Shown: positions 50,366 to 59,904, counted from the stretch's first letter. The stretch is 64,000 nt of DNA from Chitinolyticbacter meiyuanensis (GCF_008033135.1 NZ_CP041335.1:2485925-2549924), one strand, 5' to 3'. Notes: generated from the letters alone by a model not told the origin. Numbers and translations: made by a program.

Positions 50366-50465
50366 GGCGATAAGCCCGGCTGATCGGCAATTAGAAAATA
50401 GCGTTTTACCACGCGGCGGCGCTCTGTTTGAATACGCGCCACTTCGTATACAGGACAGCCCCGCC
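50366..50465. promoter_or_regulatory. argP-lysA divergent control region
   Basis: The 100-bp gap between the divergent regulator and lysA should contain both promoters and the regulator's binding site. AT-rich boxes near 50390-50412 (ATTAGAAAATAGCGTTTTA) are interrupted-dyad-like, as LysR-type operators often are. The exact site cannot be fixed. Confidence 0.4.
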
Positions 50466-51701
50466 ATGAAATCGGTCAACGGCCCGCAATTGATCGCCAT
50501 CGCCCAGCAGTACGGCACCCCCAGCTGGGTCTACGACGCAGCGGTGATCCGCGAGCGTATCAGCCAGCTCCAGCAGTTCGATACCATCCGCTTCGCGCAG
50601 AAAGCCTGCTCCAACGTGCACATCCTCAAGCTGATGCGCGCCGCCGGGGTGAAGGTCGATGCCGTGTCGCTTGGCGAGATCGAGCGCGCGGTTGCGGCTG
50701 GCTACGACGCGGCAGGCGAGCATCCGGGCATCGTGTTCACGGCCGATCTGCTCGATCATGCCACGCTGGCCCGGGTGGTGGAACTTGGCATTCCGGTGAA
50801 CGCCGGCAGCCCGCAGATGCTGCAGCAACTGGGCGAAGCCAGCCCCGGCCATCGTGTGTGGCTGCGCATCAACCCCGGGTTCGGCCACGGCCACAGCCAG
50901 AAGACCAATACCGGCGGCGAGCAGAGCAAGCACGGCATCTGGCACGAGCATTTGGCCGAGGCCTACGCCCTGATCGAGCGCCACGGGCTCGATCTGGTCG
51001 GGCTGCATATGCATATCGGCTCTGGCGTCGACTACGGGCATCTCGCCGAGGTGTGCAACGCCATGGTTGAGCATGTGAAGGCCAGCGGCCGCGATATCCG
51101 TGCCATCTCGGCCGGTGGCGGTTTGTCGATTCCCTACCGGGTCGATGGCGAGCGCATCGACACCGCGCACTACTTCAGCCTGTGGGATACGGCGCGCAAG
51201 CAGATCGAAGCGTACCTGGGCCATTCAGTGCACCTGGAGATCGAGCCCGGCCGTTTCCTTGTCGCCGAATCCGGCAAGCTGATCGCCGAGGTTCGCGCCA
51301 AGAAGGATGTCGGCAGCAATCACTTCGTGCTGTGCGACGCCGGCTTCAACGACCTGATGCGCCCGGCCATGTATGGCAGCCATCACGAGGTATCGGTACT
51401 GGATGCAACCGGCAAACCACGGAGCGGCTCAGCTTGCCCCACCGTGCTGGCCGGGCCGCTGTGCGAATCGGGCGATGTATTCACCCAGGAGGAAGGTGGC
51501 GTGGTGGCGCCACGCGCCCTGCCTGCAGCCGAGATCGGCGACTTCGTGGTGTTCCACGACACTGGCGCCTACGGCGCCAGCATGTCGAGCAACTACAACA
51601 CCCGGCCGCTGATTCCCGAAGTACTGGTCGACAGCGATGCGATCAGCTTGATCCGTCGTCGCCAGACCGTGGCCGAACTGTTGGCGCTGGAAGCGCTTTA
51701 A
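50466..51701 (+). CDS. lysA: Diaminopimelate decarboxylase
   Basis: This 411-residue PLP enzyme makes lysine from meso-diaminopimelate. It has the alanine-racemase-like barrel with the PLP lysine in FAQKACSNVHILK, HMHIGSGVDYGHL, the glycine loop ISAGGGLSIPYR, EPGRFLVAESG, and the catalytic Cys in GPLCESGDVF, with Tyr in NYNTRPLIPE. The length suits LysA. The sequence favours the branch that lacks an obvious dapF or lysC neighbour. The divergent ArgP-like regulator supports a lysine role. Confidence 0.92.
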   Translation: MKSVNGPQLIAIAQQYGTPSWVYDAAVIRERISQLQQFDTIRFAQKACSNVHILKLMRAAGVKVDAVSLGEIERAVAAGYDAAGEHPGIVFTADLLDHATLARVVELGIPVNAGSPQMLQQLGEASPGHRVWLRINPGFGHGHSQKTNTGGEQSKHGIWHEHLAEAYALIERHGLDLVGLHMHIGSGVDYGHLAEVCNAMVEHVKASGRDIRAISAGGGLSIPYRVDGERIDTAHYFSLWDTARKQIEAYLGHSVHLEIEPGRFLVAESGKLIAEVRAKKDVGSNHFVLCDAGFNDLMRPAMYGSHHEVSVLDATGKPRSGSACPTVLAGPLCESGDVFTQEEGGVVAPRALPAAEIGDFVVFHDTGAYGASMSSNYNTRPLIPEVLVDSDAISLIRRRQTVAELLALEAL

Positions 51702-51704
51702 GCG

Positions 51705-52475
51705 TTATTTCGCGGGCGGCTGCGCCAGGATGCGCTGGCGCGTCGCCGCGATCAGCCGCTCCAGCTCGCCGCTCAGTTGCATCTGCGAGAGTGCCTTGTC
51801 GAACGCCGCCACGATGGCGGCACCATCGGCGCGCTTGCGCGAAATCACCACGTGCATCGGCGCGCTCCAGTAGGCCTTGTCCGGGCAGGTGAGCCGAGCG
51901 CGTTGCGCAGCAGTCAGATGGCGCGACATCAGGTAGGGGCCGACTTCCGCATCGATGGGGAAAAGGTCGATCCGCCCGGCCAGCAGCTTTTTCAGGTTGG
52001 CCACATCGGACGGCGCATTGTCGGTATGCAGTTTGCCGGACTGCACGAGGCGATCGAAATCGCTTGAATAGAAATTGCCCAGCGTGGTGCCAATGCGATA
52101 CGGCGTCAGATCCGTCAGCGCCTCCCAACGTACTTGGGCGCCGACGCGCTGGCAGAACACCATGCGCAACGACATCACCGGCGCGGTATACATCAGATCA
52201 CGCTCGCGCTCCGGTGTCCTGGCCCAGCCGAAGCTGCCATCTACTGCACCTTGCCGTGGCGCTTCGATGGCCCGGTTGTTGGGCACATACTGCAACTCGA
52301 CCGGATAGCCCGCGCGCTCGAATACGCGGACCACGGCCTCGGTCAGCATGCCCTTGGCTGGCAGCTGCTCGCCCATGAAGGGCGGGTACTCCTGCAGGGT
52401 GAGTGTAAGTGGTGCCGCTTGGCAAAACGCCGACAGCATTGCGCACGACACCGCCCAGCACCATTTCCAATTCAT
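51705..52475 (-). CDS. Periplasmic solute-binding protein (SBP_bac_3-like)
   Basis: This 256-residue secreted protein has a signal peptide (WKWCWAVSCAMLSAFCQA) followed by a family 3 binding fold: LQEYPPFMGEQLPAKGMLTE, QYVPNNRAIEAPRQGAVDGS, RIGTTLGNFY and VANLKKLLAGRIDLFPID. Such proteins bind amino acids or similar ligands, but here no permease or ATPase lies nearby, so it may be an orphan binding or sensory protein. ATG 52475 has GGGGAG 7 bp upstream. It converges with lysA, 3 bp apart. Confidence 0.85.
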   Translation of the reverse strand: MNWKWCWAVSCAMLSAFCQAAPLTLTLQEYPPFMGEQLPAKGMLTEAVVRVFERAGYPVELQYVPNNRAIEAPRQGAVDGSFGWARTPERERDLMYTAPVMSLRMVFCQRVGAQVRWEALTDLTPYRIGTTLGNFYSSDFDRLVQSGKLHTDNAPSDVANLKKLLAGRIDLFPIDAEVGPYLMSRHLTAAQRARLTCPDKAYWSAPMHVVISRKRADGAAIVAAFDKALSQMQLSGELERLIAATRQRILAQPPAK

Positions 52476-52524
52476 AGCCGCTCCCCTTTTGCCATTGAGC
52501 TTACAACCCAGGCTTAGGGAAAGA

Positions 52525-52563
52525 CAGCCCATGCCGCCAGGCGTACGCCGATGGCATGGGCTG
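52525..52563 (-). terminator. Terminator of the tyrosinase gene
   Basis: CAGCCCATGCC (52525-52535) and GGCATGGGCTG (52553-52563) form an 11-bp perfect stem whose loop contains a further GGCGTACGCC palindrome. On the minus strand it lies 10 bp after the tyrosinase stop and runs into TCTTTCCC, a moderate T-rich tail. Confidence 0.65.
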
Positions 52564-52572
52564 CTTGGCGGC

Positions 52573-54414
52573 TTACTGCTCCACCTCCAGGCGAATGCGG
52601 CCGACGGAAACGCGTGACTTCGAATTGAAGCGCTTCGTGATCGCGGCATCGCTGTCGTTGGTCAGGCCCGTGGAGGCTTCAACCAGGACCACTAACTGGC
52701 GCGGATCGTAGCCGGCATCCATCAACGACTGGACCGCGTGCGAAACCGGCAGGCGACGATTGTCCGGCGGCATCTCGTGGCCGGCATGGGCCGCCATCGC
52801 TTCGTCGGCGCCGAAGAAGCTCAGCGTTGCGGCATAGATCTTCAGCGAAGGTTTGCCGCGCGGTGCGAGATAAATCTCGAACTGCACGCCCGGTGCGCCC
52901 TTCACTGCGTAATCCTCCAGCACCAGGACGTAGTTGGCTCCTTGCGCCGGTGCGCGCAGTGGCTGTTTGCGCTGCTGTTGCTCCTTTGCAGTGGTGGCCG
53001 CCGGTTCTGCCAGGTTGAATGCGCTGCGCCGTTGCGTGAACTGCACATTGCGCGATGGTGCAACGCCGAGCTCACGGATCGGCCGCGTGGTTTTGCTTTC
53101 GGGCGCAGCCAACGTGGCAGCGCTAGTGGCCGCAGTAGAGCTGCTCGCCGTGCGCGCAGTGCCTGCTGGCGTCGGGGTGGGGACAGGGGCCGGCGTTGGC
53201 GTGAGGGTTGGCTGCGGGGTCGGAGTCGCAGGCGTCGGAGCAACCGGAGTTGGGGTGGGCGGTTTGGGGGTGGGCGTAGCCGGCTTCGGTGTCGGACTCG
53301 GCGTCAAGACTGGTGTCGGGCTGGGGGTGACGGTAGGCGTTGGAGTAACCGTCGGCGTGGGAATGGGCGTTGGTGTCGGTGTCGGCACCGGCGGCAAAGG
53401 ATTGACCGAACAATTGGTCGTCTTGCTGTACCGATAGTCGATGGGGGAGTCGGGCCCCATGATCTGCTTTACCGACATCGTTTGTCGATTGCCGAGTTCG
53501 TCGATAAACACAAACGTTTTATCGAGCCAGGCCTTGTCGGTCGGATTTGACTGAGCCCCATAGCGCTGCATCCAGCAATCCCACAACCGATCAATATTGG
53601 CGTGGTGCGAGAAAAAAAGCGGGTCGTTCCCGGACACGGCCACCTTGCCCATGTAGGGTGCGTTGCAGCCGAAACCAATCGAGCAATGCGTGGAGCCGTG
53701 AGGGGTACTTTCCAATGTATTGGAAAAAGTCAGGAATACACCGGAAGACAATGCGCCATCCGGATTGGAACCACCACTATTGAGCTGGGATGTCCCTTCG
53801 TTGAGGCCAGCGGTACGCAGTGGACTGAACAGCGCGTTGTCCGCGACGCCAGAACGAGCCTGCGTGCCATAGGCTGCAGGCACCTTGCGTTCCAGCGGAT
53901 TGATGTAGTCCCAATACGGCAGGGTCAAGTTCGGATCGCCGGATGCTTGCCGCAGCACGCGCTCGAAATAGTAGAGATACATGCGGTGCCACGGCAGGAA
54001 CCAACGTGAATAGTGTTGGCACTTGGCCCACACTTCAGTCGCGAGGCCTGGCGGAGACGTCGGCGGAGTCTGATTGGTCAGCGACGCATAATAGGGTTGA
54101 TACTGAGCCGGTGCCGCGGCCATCGCGGCCTCTACCGTTCCCGAAGTGGAGCCGGTGCCATAGTAGCCGTGCATCGCCGCCCAGTACTCCCAACTGGTGC
54201 GATATTCGGCCGAATCCTTGGGCGCGCTATTGCGCCGTTTCATTTCGGCCACGCCGCGGCGCAGCGATTCGACATGCTGCGGGTCGGACAGATATTCGGT
54301 AAAGGAATAGCGGACGCGTTCTACCGGCGGGTCCGCCTGCGCGGCGCCAATGCCAAAGACATATCCCAACGCCAGCGCAATGGGTGCCAGGTGGAAAGTA
54401 CTGGTTTTCAACAT
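52573..54414 (-). CDS. Secreted tyrosinase with Thr-Pro linker and plant-PPO-like C-terminal domain
   Basis: The 613-residue precursor is a type-3 copper oxidase for phenols. A signal peptide (about 1-27) leads to CuA His in [10 protein letters not shown] and [13 protein letters not shown], and CuB His in [10 protein letters not shown] and [15 protein letters not shown]. Then come about 90 residues of Thr-Pro repeats and a Ser/Ala/Thr stretch. The C-terminal domain ([20 protein letters not shown], later [10 protein letters not shown]) resembles the KFDV/DUF_B2219 domain that shields plant and latent polyphenol oxidases. Role is probably oxidation of phenolics or melanin formation; substrate unknown. 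Upstream DNA (54415-54560) is AT-rich with TTGACA at 54514-54519 (minus) but no convincing -10. Confidence 0.9.
   Translation of the reverse strand: MLKTSTFHLAPIALALGYVFGIGAAQADPPVERVRYSFTEYLSDPQHVESLRRGVAEMKRRNSAPKDSAEYRTSWEYWAAMHGYYGTGSTSGTVEAAMAAAPAQYQPYYASLTNQTPPTSPPGLATEVWAKCQHYSRWFLPWHRMYLYYFERVLRQASGDPNLTLPYWDYINPLERKVPAAYGTQARSGVADNALFSPLRTAGLNEGTSQLNSGGSNPDGALSSGVFLTFSNTLESTPHGSTHCSIGFGCNAPYMGKVAVSGNDPLFFSHHANIDRLWDCWMQRYGAQSNPTDKAWLDKTFVFIDELGNRQTMSVKQIMGPDSPIDYRYSKTTNCSVNPLPPVPTPTPTPIPTPTVTPTPTVTPSPTPVLTPSPTPKPATPTPKPPTPTPVAPTPATPTPQPTLTPTPAPVPTPTPAGTARTASSSTAATSAATLAAPESKTTRPIRELGVAPSRNVQFTQRRSAFNLAEPAATTAKEQQQRKQPLRAPAQGANYVLVLEDYAVKGAPGVQFEIYLAPRGKPSLKIYAATLSFFGADEAMAAHAGHEMPPDNRRLPVSHAVQSLMDAGYDPRQLVVLVEASTGLTNDSDAAITKRFNSKSRVSVGRIRLEVEQ
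53160..53395. repeat. Thr-Pro coding low-complexity repeat
   Basis: Tandem 6-bp units of the ACTCCN/ACACCG class encode an irregular TPTP-type linker of about 75 residues inside the tyrosinase gene. The array is prone to length change by slippage in multiples of 6 bp, which keeps the frame. Confidence 0.7.
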
Positions 54415-54638
54415 GATTCTCCGGAATATGAGGCGGGAAGCGCTCTGTGTCGCTTTAACCCGGCCATTTTCTTTCTATTCTGGAGAAATTCAAGTAATTT
54501 CTTTTTCAGAAAATGTCAAAATATAATAATGATCTAATCAGGATTTAATCTCATCATGCTGGAACAGGCGGATTTGCTGATATTTCAACGGCATGCTGGC
54601 GCTGCGCCGCCAAGCGGAGATTGACGGCGAACGGCAAA

Positions 54639-55001
54639 TCAACGGTCGGTTTCGATGAAACAACCGTTCGCAAGCAAACCGCCTTGCGGGGAGGAATGGA
54701 GGTACGCCCAGACAAGATGGAGGGTGCCGTGCCCATCGCGAACCGGGATCTGCTCGCGCCGGTAGTCGTCAGGATGGCCTTCCAGGGTGTCGAGGTTGCT
54801 CAAGGTGCTGTCGTCGATCGCATAGAGCTCACCGAGCACCGGATAGCGCGGTTCACGCACCAGAAAGGGATATTGATGTGCGTAAAGGCTGAACAGCGCT
54901 ACGGTCTGTGCCTCACCCAAGCAGGTTGCGCCATCCAGCCAGCGATGGTTCCAGCCGCCCCGCTTGAGCGTGCCGTAGACGAACACCAGTTGCGATTGCA
55001 T
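54639..55001 (-). CDS. Gamma-glutamylcyclotransferase-like protein
   Basis: The 120-residue protein has the GGCT-like fold marks: the substrate loop VYGTLKRGGWN, VLGELYAID, and the catalytic Glu in LDTLEGHPDDYRR. Proteins of this family release 5-oxoproline from gamma-glutamyl amines or act in related metabolism. ATG 55001 is used; a TTG at 55010 would overlap the stop of the upstream gene by 4 bp and is possible. It is on the same strand as the secreted protein at 55007-56416. Confidence 0.8.
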   Translation of the reverse strand: MQSQLVFVYGTLKRGGWNHRWLDGATCLGEAQTVALFSLYAHQYPFLVREPRYPVLGELYAIDDSTLSNLDTLEGHPDDYRREQIPVRDGHGTLHLVWAYLHSSPQGGLLANGCFIETDR

Positions 55002-55006
55002 CGTCC

Positions 55007-56416
55007 TCAACGGCGGTTACGGGTTCCGCTGGTCAGGGTAGCCTCGTCCAGCAATTGATCGAGCGCGGCATCCGGTACCACAAAGCGGCCGCGTGTGGTT
55101 TCCTGCGGCGCGTTGGTGCTGGGAGGCGTGTCCGTTGCGGTGGATGACGGCGTAGCCGGCACGGCAGTGGGCTTGGCCATGGCGGGTTGGATCGCGGTCA
55201 GGAGATCAACGGCATCGCTCTTGCTGCACAGATCCTTCACGCACACTTCCACTCGCACCGGCTCGGTCTGCTCGACCAGCGCCAGCCGCGTTTCACCGCA
55301 ATAGCTTGCCACGCTGACGCCAGCCAGCTTGGGATCGTTTTTCTGGCAACTGCGTACGTCGCTGCGCGCTTCGCCGATCACCGCGTCAGCCGGATCACGC
55401 AAGCTCCAGCGTTCTGGCATGGCGCTGAGAGCGGCTTGTGGCACAGACCATTGCAGCAACACCGTGTCCGGAGTGCTCGATTTGACCGTGACGATTGGTA
55501 CGACTTCGCCCTGTGGCGGAAGCAGCACCTCTACCCGCGCCGGCCGGCTGGGGGTGCATTCAAGCTTGCTGCACAGCTTGACGGTCAGCGCATGCAAGCC
55601 CTGCGGCAAGCTGGCGAGTATCATTCGGCCGGACTGGCTGTTGGGAGTGGAATCAGTGAAGCTGGTGGACTCGAACAGGCGCCGATCACCGTCGTAAACC
55701 TGCCAATAGCTACCCGGCGTGCCCCACCACACATTCCACGCCAGCTCGATCGCCTCGCCGGTGGTGATCTGCGGCAGCCATTCCAGCTCAGGAGCGCTGG
55801 GCGGGCCGGACAGCTCATCACCACTCGTACCCTGCCCCACCCAAGTACTGGCCTTGATCGGCGTGCACAAAGGCTTGCCGTCGAGCCCTGCGTTGCATAG
55901 CCGAATTTCCAGCTCATGCCGCCCTTCAGCCAAATCGGTCAGCGTATAGACACCACTCTGGATCGCGACAAGCTGCACCTCGCCCACGCGCTCGGCCCCT
56001 TCGGCGCCACCTTGGTCCATGCGTCGCTGGGTGAACTGGCTGGTGCGCACGATGCGGTTGCCGTTGTCCCAGATTTCCCACCATTGTGCTGGCGTGCCAA
56101 AGCCGATGTCCCAGCCGATGATCAGGCGGTTGCTCTTGAGCTGCGGCGGCACCGGATCGAGCGCTGGCAGGATGGGAGCTTCTGCCGTCGGGGGTGGAAA
56201 CTGCTCGCCGGGGTACTGGATGGCAGGCAAAGGCTGGATGGCCGGGTCATTGCTGGGACCGGGTTTGGGCGCTGCGATCGGTACGCAATCGAGCATGCCG
56301 GACGGCAGCGGCGTACATGCCATATCGCCGGTCTTCTCGGCTTCCGACGGCGTCATCAGCACGCCGAACGCTGGCGCCGCGAACAACGCGCTCAACAGCA
56401 GGGCCTTTGCCTTCAT
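55007..56416 (-). CDS. Secreted protein with tandem ChiA-N-like domains
   Basis: The 469-residue exported protein has a signal peptide (KAKALLLSALFAAPAFG). It contains at least two Ig-like repeats that resemble the N-terminal domain of chitinase A: SNRLIIGWDIGFGTPAQWWE then IRLCNAGLDGKPLCTP, and IELAWNVWWGTPGSYWQ then TVKLCSKLECTPS, with paired cysteines in each C(N/S)(A/K) turn. A third related unit ends VCVKDLCSKSD. No catalytic domain is present. It may bind chitin or other glycans at the cell surface. ATG 56416 is preferred to 56425 because of spacing from AGGA. Confidence 0.7.
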   Translation of the reverse strand: MKAKALLLSALFAAPAFGVLMTPSEAEKTGDMACTPLPSGMLDCVPIAAPKPGPSNDPAIQPLPAIQYPGEQFPPPTAEAPILPALDPVPPQLKSNRLIIGWDIGFGTPAQWWEIWDNGNRIVRTSQFTQRRMDQGGAEGAERVGEVQLVAIQSGVYTLTDLAEGRHELEIRLCNAGLDGKPLCTPIKASTWVGQGTSGDELSGPPSAPELEWLPQITTGEAIELAWNVWWGTPGSYWQVYDGDRRLFESTSFTDSTPNSQSGRMILASLPQGLHALTVKLCSKLECTPSRPARVEVLLPPQGEVVPIVTVKSSTPDTVLLQWSVPQAALSAMPERWSLRDPADAVIGEARSDVRSCQKNDPKLAGVSVASYCGETRLALVEQTEPVRVEVCVKDLCSKSDAVDLLTAIQPAMAKPTAVPATPSSTATDTPPSTNAPQETTRGRFVVPDAALDQLLDEATLTSGTRNRR

Positions 56417-56470
56417 AAGCTCCATCCTATGTGTGCCGCGCTCTGTGGCGCCGCTGCCTGCTAGCCTACC

Positions 56471-58156
56471 TTACTCGCAGTGGTCGATCATCAACTGCAA
56501 CATCCGTTCGCCCCGGAATTCGTTCACGCTGAGCGCAAACACCGCCTGGATATCGACCGGCAGCGGCTCAGCATGCTGGAAGCGCATCGCTTCGATCACC
56601 TGGCCATAGCGGTTGCGCAGCTTGAGCTTGAGATGACGCTCGCCGACCACCCTTTGTTCCAGCACCCGGAACGCATCGGCAAAGCGCGGCGCGGGAAAAC
56701 CCTGCCCCCACACCTGCCGCTCCAGCGTCTCGGCCACATCCATCGCGTAGTCGCCGGCCTCAAGCCCGCCGTCGGTTTCGATCACCCGCGTCAGCGCTTC
56801 GGTCGGTAACAGCTCCGCACAAACGGTCTCGAACGCTGCGGCGAAGCGCTCGACATCACCCGGTCGCAGGCTGAGCCCAGCCGCCATGGCGTGACCGCCG
56901 AACTTGAGGATGAGCTCGGGATGACGCTTGGCAACCAGATCGAGTGCATCGCGCAGGTGCAGGCCCGGAATCGAGCGGCCTGATCCCTTGATTTCGGTAT
57001 CGCTCGCCTCGGCAAAGACCAGCGTCGGCCGGTGAAAGCGATCCTTGACCCGGCTGGCGACGATACCGACCACGCCCTGGTGCCAATCCGGCCGGAACAA
57101 ACAGATCGAATGACTGTGATCGACCGCCATGGTGGCGAGCACTGCCTCGGCTTCGTCACGCATGCCCGATTCGATCTCGCGCCGGGCGCGGTTCATCTGG
57201 TCGAGCTCGCGCGCCAGCGGCAGCGCAGCCGCTTCGTTGTCCGCCAGCAGACAGGCGATGCCCAGGCTCATGTCGTCGAGCCGGCCGGCCGCATTCAGGC
57301 GCGGCCCCAGCGTGAAGCCCAGATCGAAGCAGCTGGCCTTGAACGGGCTGCGTCCCGCGGCGTTGAACAGCGCCAATACGCCGGCACTCGCCCTGCCCGC
57401 GCGCATGCGCTTGAGGCCCTGCTCGACCAGGATGCGATTGTTGGCATCGAGCCGCACGACGTCGGCAACGGTACCCAGCGCAACCAGATCCAGCAGCTGC
57501 GCGAGATTGGGTTCGCCACCGGCTGCGAAACTACCACGCCGCCGCAGTTCGGCGCGCAGCGCCATCAGCACGTAGAACATCACGCCGACCCCCGCGAGGT
57601 GCTTGCTGGGAAAGCTGCAACCGGGCTGGTTGGGGTTGACGATGATGCAATCGGGCAAGGTTTCGCCCGGCAAGTGGTGATCGGTGACCAGCACGTCGAT
57701 GCCGCGTGCGCGCGCGGCGGCCACGCCAGCGGTGCTGGCGATGCCGTTGTCGACGGTGACGATGAGGTGCGGTTTTTTCTGCGCTGCCAGAGCGACGATT
57801 TCCGGCGTCAGCCCATAGCCGTACTCGAAGCGATTGGGTACGACGAAGTCGACGATGGCGCCCATCAGGCCCAACCCCTTCACGGCGGTGGCGCAAGCGG
57901 TGGCGCCGTCGGCATCGTAGTCGGCCACGATCAGGATGCGTTCGTGGCGGGCAATGGCATCAGCCAGCCGCTCGGCTGCATCGGTGATGCCCTTGAGCTG
58001 CTGGAACGGTTGCAGGCGTGCCAGTTCGTAATCGAGCTCGTCCCGGCTGGCAATGCCGCGCGCGGCATAGAGCCGCGCTTCGAGCGACGACAGGCCGGCG
58101 GCACTCAGTTGCGCGGCGAGCGCATCGGGTACCGCGCGGGTACGGATCTGCGTCAT
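56471..58156 (-). CDS. recJ: Single-stranded-DNA exonuclease RecJ
   Basis: This 561-residue 5'-3' ssDNA exonuclease works in RecF recombination and mismatch repair. DHH phosphoesterase motifs are visible: ADYDADGATA, then LIVTVDNGIAS and VTDHHLPGETLP. DHHA1 follows (FRPDWHQGVVGIVASRVKD, GSGRSIPGLHLRDAL, GGHAMAAGLSL), and the OB domain ends the protein. ATG 58156 matches the family's start; an upstream frame to 58180 overlaps the neighbour. It overlaps the RpfE-like gene's stop by 4 bp, the usual betaproteobacterial pairing. Confidence 0.96.
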   Translation of the reverse strand: MTQIRTRAVPDALAAQLSAAGLSSLEARLYAARGIASRDELDYELARLQPFQQLKGITDAAERLADAIARHERILIVADYDADGATACATAVKGLGLMGAIVDFVVPNRFEYGYGLTPEIVALAAQKKPHLIVTVDNGIASTAGVAAARARGIDVLVTDHHLPGETLPDCIIVNPNQPGCSFPSKHLAGVGVMFYVLMALRAELRRRGSFAAGGEPNLAQLLDLVALGTVADVVRLDANNRILVEQGLKRMRAGRASAGVLALFNAAGRSPFKASCFDLGFTLGPRLNAAGRLDDMSLGIACLLADNEAAALPLARELDQMNRARREIESGMRDEAEAVLATMAVDHSHSICLFRPDWHQGVVGIVASRVKDRFHRPTLVFAEASDTEIKGSGRSIPGLHLRDALDLVAKRHPELILKFGGHAMAAGLSLRPGDVERFAAAFETVCAELLPTEALTRVIETDGGLEAGDYAMDVAETLERQVWGQGFPAPRFADAFRVLEQRVVGERHLKLKLRNRYGQVIEAMRFQHAEPLPVDIQAVFALSVNEFRGERMLQLMIDHCE

Positions 58157-59157
58157 GCGCCTGCGCTCCACGGCAGGCATGGCCGGCGCCAGAAACGCCA
58201 GCGGTCCGCCTGCCGCGCTTCAATCGCCAGCCCGAGTTCGGGAAAACTCAGCGCCAAGCGGGTGAGTGCACCGGCTTGCAAGTTGACGAGTAAGGGCGCG
58301 AACCAATCGCGCTCCAGCTGCAGCCAAGCCTCGCGCCAGGCATACGCATCGCCGTAACGCACCGCGGCCGCTAGCGCATCAAGTAGCACCATGCCGTTGG
58401 CGCTGAGCGCGCTGCCGCTGTCCGGTACTGGCTCCGCACGCCCTTTGCCTGCCGCAACCAGCGCCTGCACCAGCGCATCGTTGCTGTAAACGGTGTCGGC
58501 CGGCGCCTCGGGCTGCACTGGCAATGGCGTTGCGCCACCGCCCCATAGCCACAGGCTGTTGATCTGCGGCTTGCCGGTATCGAACCGGGCATCGTTCACC
58601 GGGTGGGTATAGAGCAACATCTGGATTTCATTGAGCAGCCGATGCCAGCGCAGCGCATCGGGCCCTTGCGGCAGCCAGCGATCGATATTGCGGCCGACCA
58701 CCTCGCTCAGCGGCGTAGTGGCAAGTTGGGGGTCGGCCGGCATCTGCAGGTACCAGCGCGTCGGCGTCGGTGCCCACAGGGTCAGGCCATCCTCGGCGAT
58801 CAGTGTGTTGATCGTTTTGGCGAGGGCGTCTGCTTCGTCCGAGCCGATATCGAGCAGGCTTGCGTCGGTCAGCAACAGTTCGTCGCGATTGGCGCGCAGG
58901 TGTACCGGGTCGGCGCGCAGCCAATAGCCCACCGGAGCGCCTGGCAGATCAGTCGTGAGGGTGAGCGGCGCCACCGGCAGCGTGTCAAGGCCAAAACGCT
59001 GCGCCAGCCAACGCTCCTTGCTGACCGGCTCGTGCCGGCTACGCCGCCCCCGGCCGAGCAGTTGACTCAGTGCAGGCAGGGCCAGATCGCGGGTTAGCTC
59101 GACAGTGGCGGCCTGATCCGGCCAGGCCGCATGGGGAATGACAAGGTGAAGATGCAT
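58153..59157 (-). CDS. RpfE-like conserved protein (annotated as phosphoglycerate mutase-like)
   Basis: This 334-residue protein belongs to a group found before recJ in betaproteobacteria and xanthomonads and often called RpfE or phosphoglycerate mutase-like. Features include WYLQMPADPQLATTPLSEVVG, LNEIQMLLYTHPVNDARF and INSLWLWGGGA, all characteristic. It is cytoplasmic. The biochemical role is not established, and the mutase label is doubtful because the metal-binding motifs of that family are not obvious. It is coupled to recJ by an overlap. Confidence 0.8.
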   Translation of the reverse strand: MHLHLVIPHAAWPDQAATVELTRDLALPALSQLLGRGRRSRHEPVSKERWLAQRFGLDTLPVAPLTLTTDLPGAPVGYWLRADPVHLRANRDELLLTDASLLDIGSDEADALAKTINTLIAEDGLTLWAPTPTRWYLQMPADPQLATTPLSEVVGRNIDRWLPQGPDALRWHRLLNEIQMLLYTHPVNDARFDTGKPQINSLWLWGGGATPLPVQPEAPADTVYSNDALVQALVAAGKGRAEPVPDSGSALSANGMVLLDALAAAVRYGDAYAWREAWLQLERDWFAPLLVNLQAGALTRLALSFPELGLAIEARQADRWRFWRRPCLPWSAGA

Positions 59158-59196
59158 GGCGCGAGTTTACCACGCACCCTCCCCTGAACCCGGCGC

Positions 59197-59904
59197 TCAG
59201 CGGTGCCTGCGCCGCCGCAGCAGTAGCGCCGCCAGTCCGCCTGCCATCAAGGCATACGTCGCAGGCTCCGGCACCGGCGAGACGGGGGCGAGGAAGGACA
59301 GCGTGATCTTGGGTACGCCGAGGCTCAGCGGATCATTGTCCGGACCATTGTCCGGGCCGAAGATGATGGAGCTGGCGTAAACAGAGACATCGGCAGCGGA
59401 TAGCGCGGCAAAGGTGCCGACATGCTGGCCGGGATCCTGCCATTCATACTGATAGCCCGGCAATTGGCCCCAACCCCAGCAGATATAGCCTTCCGGATCG
59501 CATGTACCGTTAGTGATCGAGAGGGCAGCACTGGTAACTTGCCCAGGCAGGCGCAGGTTATAGCCCCCTTGCCACTTGAAGTCCGGGTCCCATTGCGAAT
59601 AGCGGGCGTACACCGTCATCGGGCTGGATGAGAAGCTGGCGAGCTTCGCGCCGTCCGCAAGGCGAGCATTCAGGCGATAGTCGAAAAGCACCGCCTCACC
59701 CGCACCCACGCGATCCGGGATACCGGACAGCTCCAGCTCGAAGCGCTCATAGTGGCGATCATCGATCACCACGTGCTTGCTGCTGCCGCTGACCTGCACC
59801 GTGCTGTCCTGCAGATCCAGCCAACGGCTGTAATCGGTAAACCCGGCATGGCTGGCACCTGCATGCAGCAGACCCAACACTCCCAAGAAGTAGGAAGCTT
59901 TCAT
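59197..59904 (-). CDS. PEP-CTERM-sorted exported protein
   Basis: The 235-residue precursor has a signal peptide (KASYFLGVLGLLHAGASHA) and a C-terminal sorting tag: VPEPATYALMAG, a helix, then RRRRHR. These tags are cut by exosortase, which is not encoded in this window. The middle is a beta-rich domain with no known motif, containing two cysteines in NGTCDPEGYICWG. AAGGA precedes ATG 59904. It may be surface-exposed or part of an extracellular matrix. Confidence 0.88.
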   Translation of the reverse strand: MKASYFLGVLGLLHAGASHAGFTDYSRWLDLQDSTVQVSGSSKHVVIDDRHYERFELELSGIPDRVGAGEAVLFDYRLNARLADGAKLASFSSSPMTVYARYSQWDPDFKWQGGYNLRLPGQVTSAALSITNGTCDPEGYICWGWGQLPGYQYEWQDPGQHVGTFAALSAADVSVYASSIIFGPDNGPDNDPLSLGVPKITLSFLAPVSPVPEPATYALMAGGLAALLLRRRRHR

